DNA of 64,000 nt from Hybos culiciformis (taxonomy: Eukaryota; Arthropoda; Insecta; Diptera; Hybotidae), in assembly GCA_964007475.1 (NCBI GenBank), contig OZ023275.1, positions 2,542,001 to 2,606,000 on the forward strand. The letters are read 5' to 3'. The notes below the pieces were generated by a model. The model searched no databases. It was not told the origin of the DNA and was given only the letters and a program-made list of their open reading frames with translations. Numbering within the stretch: the first letter of the stretch is position 1; every line of letters starts with the position of its first letter. Of this stretch, positions 61,285 through 64,000 are shown in pieces. The translations under genes were made by a program, and so were the position numbers.

Positions 61285-64000
61285 TGTAAGTGGTAATTAT
61301 AATGTGAATGCCCAATGCCAATTCACGTATGAATTTCAAATTTAAATACAATTGGCGAAGAAAAATCTAACAAAACTTTCTCGCCCCTAACCTTATTGCA
61401 CAGAATAAAAATGTCAGCTCCTTTTAGCGTAAAAAACACACATTAAAGTACTTGTTTAAAAAAAAATAAATAAATATCTTTGTTGCCGTAATTATTCACT
61501 TAATAGAATATATAGATCCTTAACCGAAAAGAAATTATAATGTTCTTAAAAACAATTTTCTCAAAAACTTAACACAAAACATTCATTTTAAAATTATTTA
61601 ATTTCTTTCATTGTATTAAATTCATTATTTTTTTGTTCTTCTAAATTTCGCTTGCAGTGAATTTTTAATTATAAATTATGCATTATTTAAGTTTTTATTA
61701 AAAATTCCTGATAACAAAATATGAAAATTTTCCATATAATCCAGAACTTAATTTCATCAAAATATATAATATTGAGAATGAAAAAAAAAAAAAAATGTAA
61801 AATTAAAAACAAAAAAGGAAAAAAGAAAATCTCTTGGAACGACTTTATTAAAAGTTTTTAATGGTTGTTGAAAATTATTTTGGTTTATCTTATGATTATA
61901 AATATAGAACGATGAGATATAAGCTATATATAATATAATATATTATTTTGCCTCATATATATATATGTAGATATATCAACTTTAGTTATATACATTAAAA
62001 ATGCATCTAACTTTTTTTTTTGACATAGAAAGAAAAATCTATAAAAATGAAATTATTTCTATGAATTTAGATGAGATCATTTTCAACACATGATTTGAAA
62101 ACACAATATTTATTTTTCGCATGAGGGAATTTTAATATATAGTAGTATTGCATTAAGGATTTTTTTTATCTCTTAATTAGACCAAATTTGAAAAAAAAAT
62201 TTTAGTTTTGTATTAGCTAATATTAAGTTTTAAATAAGTTTTACAAAGTATAAAAAAACTCTTATAAAAATTTTTTTTTTTGTTTTATTTAAAGCAACAT
62301 ATATACTTAATTTTAAATTAAAAACCCAAAAACTAAACCAAAATATATTTTGGAAATAACATTGAGAATTATAATACGGAAAAAAATTTTGCAACAAATT
62401 TAATAAAATTATTGAGTGGACGTTTTAAACCAAATTTGTATTTCATGCTGGAAATGTCAGTTAATAAGGATTTGCGCAAAAGTCGTATTATTTTATAATG
62501 AGGAATTTTAATGCTAACAACTTCTCATCCAGTCGTGCATAATTTGGTTCACTTTTACTTCGATTAAAATTTGGGATTCTATCATTTCCGGTTTCGGAGT
62601 TAGAGGCTTTCAACCAGCCAAAGGTATTAGTAATTTTCTTATAGAATTTTTATAAATTTTCAATTTTATGAAATTTAAAATGAATTCTGATTCAAATAAG
62701 TATGTAGGTAGATAGATTTCGATTAGAAGAATGTAGAAAAATTATTAGAGCCTACTCGGACTAGGGTTTCGACGAAAATTGTTATACATATTTGTTCATA
62801 CGACTAAATTGTATTTTATAAATTGAACTTAAAACAAACAAAAATCCTTGTCTGCTTTGTCAGTGTCATTCTACAATTCCAGCTCAGTCGTTAAAAATTC
62901 CTGATGTAAACCCAACATAAAATTAATTTTTTTTGTTTTTCATTTGACAGATGAACGCAAATAAAATATTAAAATATATTATATTCATGGGCAGGGTTTT
63001 TTCAATTAAAATATTTTTTTTTAAATTTTTATAAGAAAATTTATTGGAAGTAGATAAGGTAACCAAAATAAAAAGCCTGAATTTTTTTTATTAAAGATAT
63101 TAGAAGTTGAAAATTTCATATTATTTATTCTATTTTGATATAGCTGCTGCTTTTCGTATATGTACACATTATTTTATGCAACTATAATATTCTATTTAAT
63201 TTTTAATGAATTAATGTTTCTAAATATATAATGTGATATACATAATGCATAGATATACTGTATATTTTATTTTCCATTTTATGACAAAAAATTAAGTATG
63301 CCAATATTTTACCTTTTTTATAATTAAACTCATATTTATATAGGGAAATTTGATCTGAAATATCAATTTTAATTTTTAAGCTAATTTCTTTACGTTTATT
63401 TTTAAAACCCTTAAAAAAAATAATTAAAATCGAAATATTGTATTTTTTTTTTTTTTTTGTAACCTTTTTTTGTCGATATACAGTGACATTTAAGATAAAA
63501 CACTAAAAAATAATTAAATTTATAAAGAAATGATATTAATTTTTTAATAATAGTGCTTCTTATAACTGTTTATGGGTACACGTACACCCTCTATAAGGGT
63601 TAGGGAAGTGTTATTTAAGTTCTAGAAAAGTAGCAAAAAAGATATTTAGCTTCAGTTCCTAAGATACAACACACTGTTTGTATGGGAGGTAACCATATTA
63701 TTGTTTTTATTTTCACACTTTTTGATCTAGGTTAAGTTACTAGTTTGCTTCTTTCTGTTGAAGGATCGAATTTCAGATTTACCAAATATAGAAACTCAAT
63801 AAAACCAAAATTTACTTAACTTTTTCTTGTTGGCAAGGTAATAAAATTATTACATAGTCTTATATTTGTCACGGTGTAAGTTTGACGTAGGACTTTCAAT
63901 TCAAATTTTTAAATTTAAATCAAAAATTTCTGATCCGGTTTTCAATTATAAATAATTCAGCGAAATTTTTTAATGTGTAGAAACAAATATATGCAAACGG
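61285..64000. other. Gene-free AT-rich DNA to the window end
   Basis: No gene seen. A GC-richer piece at 62545-62610 resembles 30430-30480. The 63565-63700 stretch (GGGTACACGTACACCC, GGGAGGTAACC) is less AT rich but has no frame or repeat that I recognise. Confidence 0.55.

Noticed and set aside
62071..62090. Bantam-like word TGAGATCATTTT as a microRNA
   Set aside because: Only the first 12 bases agree, the next bases differ from the mature bantam sequence, and no matching hairpin arm is nearby.

Overview
The window looks like intergenic or intronic DNA from an arthropod, most likely an insect. It is extremely A+T rich, crowded with poly-A and poly-T runs, ATGTAY/TACATA-type simple sequence, and remnants of transposon classes common in insects (mariner, Helitron, non-LTR retrotransposons, short inverted-repeat MITEs). 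A dipteran is plausible from the simple-sequence flavour, but nothing in the window proves it. There is a 200-base run of N at 55211-55410, so this is a scaffold with an assembly gap.

I find no intact protein-coding gene, rRNA, confident tRNA, CRISPR array or operon. Nearly all open frames are 60-120 codons, low in complexity, rich in F/I/K/N/Y and lacking recognisable domains, as expected by chance in such DNA. Patches of more balanced composition stand out and nearly all are repeats or transposon relics.

Layout: 1-11 kb holds AT-rich DNA with two members of a TTAA-ended MITE family (2795-3166, 4732-4988; a truncated third is at 46571-46646). At 11.5 kb there is a small hairpin MITE. The densest block is 20.0-21.5 kb: a nested foldback element, an 11-bp minisatellite, a 12-bp C-rich minisatellite and a MITE lie almost end to end. 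At 27.9 kb there is another MITE; at 28.8-29.26 kb a broken, unidentified coding-like segment; at 33.24-33.42 kb a short patch open on both strands. A terminally truncated, internally deleted mariner transposon lies at 38.5-39.0 kb and a 687-bp inverted-repeat element at 40.2-40.9 kb. A possible LINE tail beside a perfect 19-bp palindrome is at 42.6-42.8 kb, a tRNA-like SINE remnant at 44.8-44.9 kb, a 265-bp MITE at 47.76-48.02 kb, a non-autonomous Helitron at 51.85-52.30 kb, a decayed reverse-transcriptase C-terminus at 54.0-54.65 kb and a palindromic-TIR MITE at 61.1-61.3 kb.

These parts do not form a pathway. They record repeated insertion and decay in a gene-poor region. The most unusual structure is the 20.0-21.5 kb foldback/minisatellite cluster; the most interesting unexplained sequence is the broken reading frame at 28.8-29.26 kb. 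All calls are by eye; no search was run.
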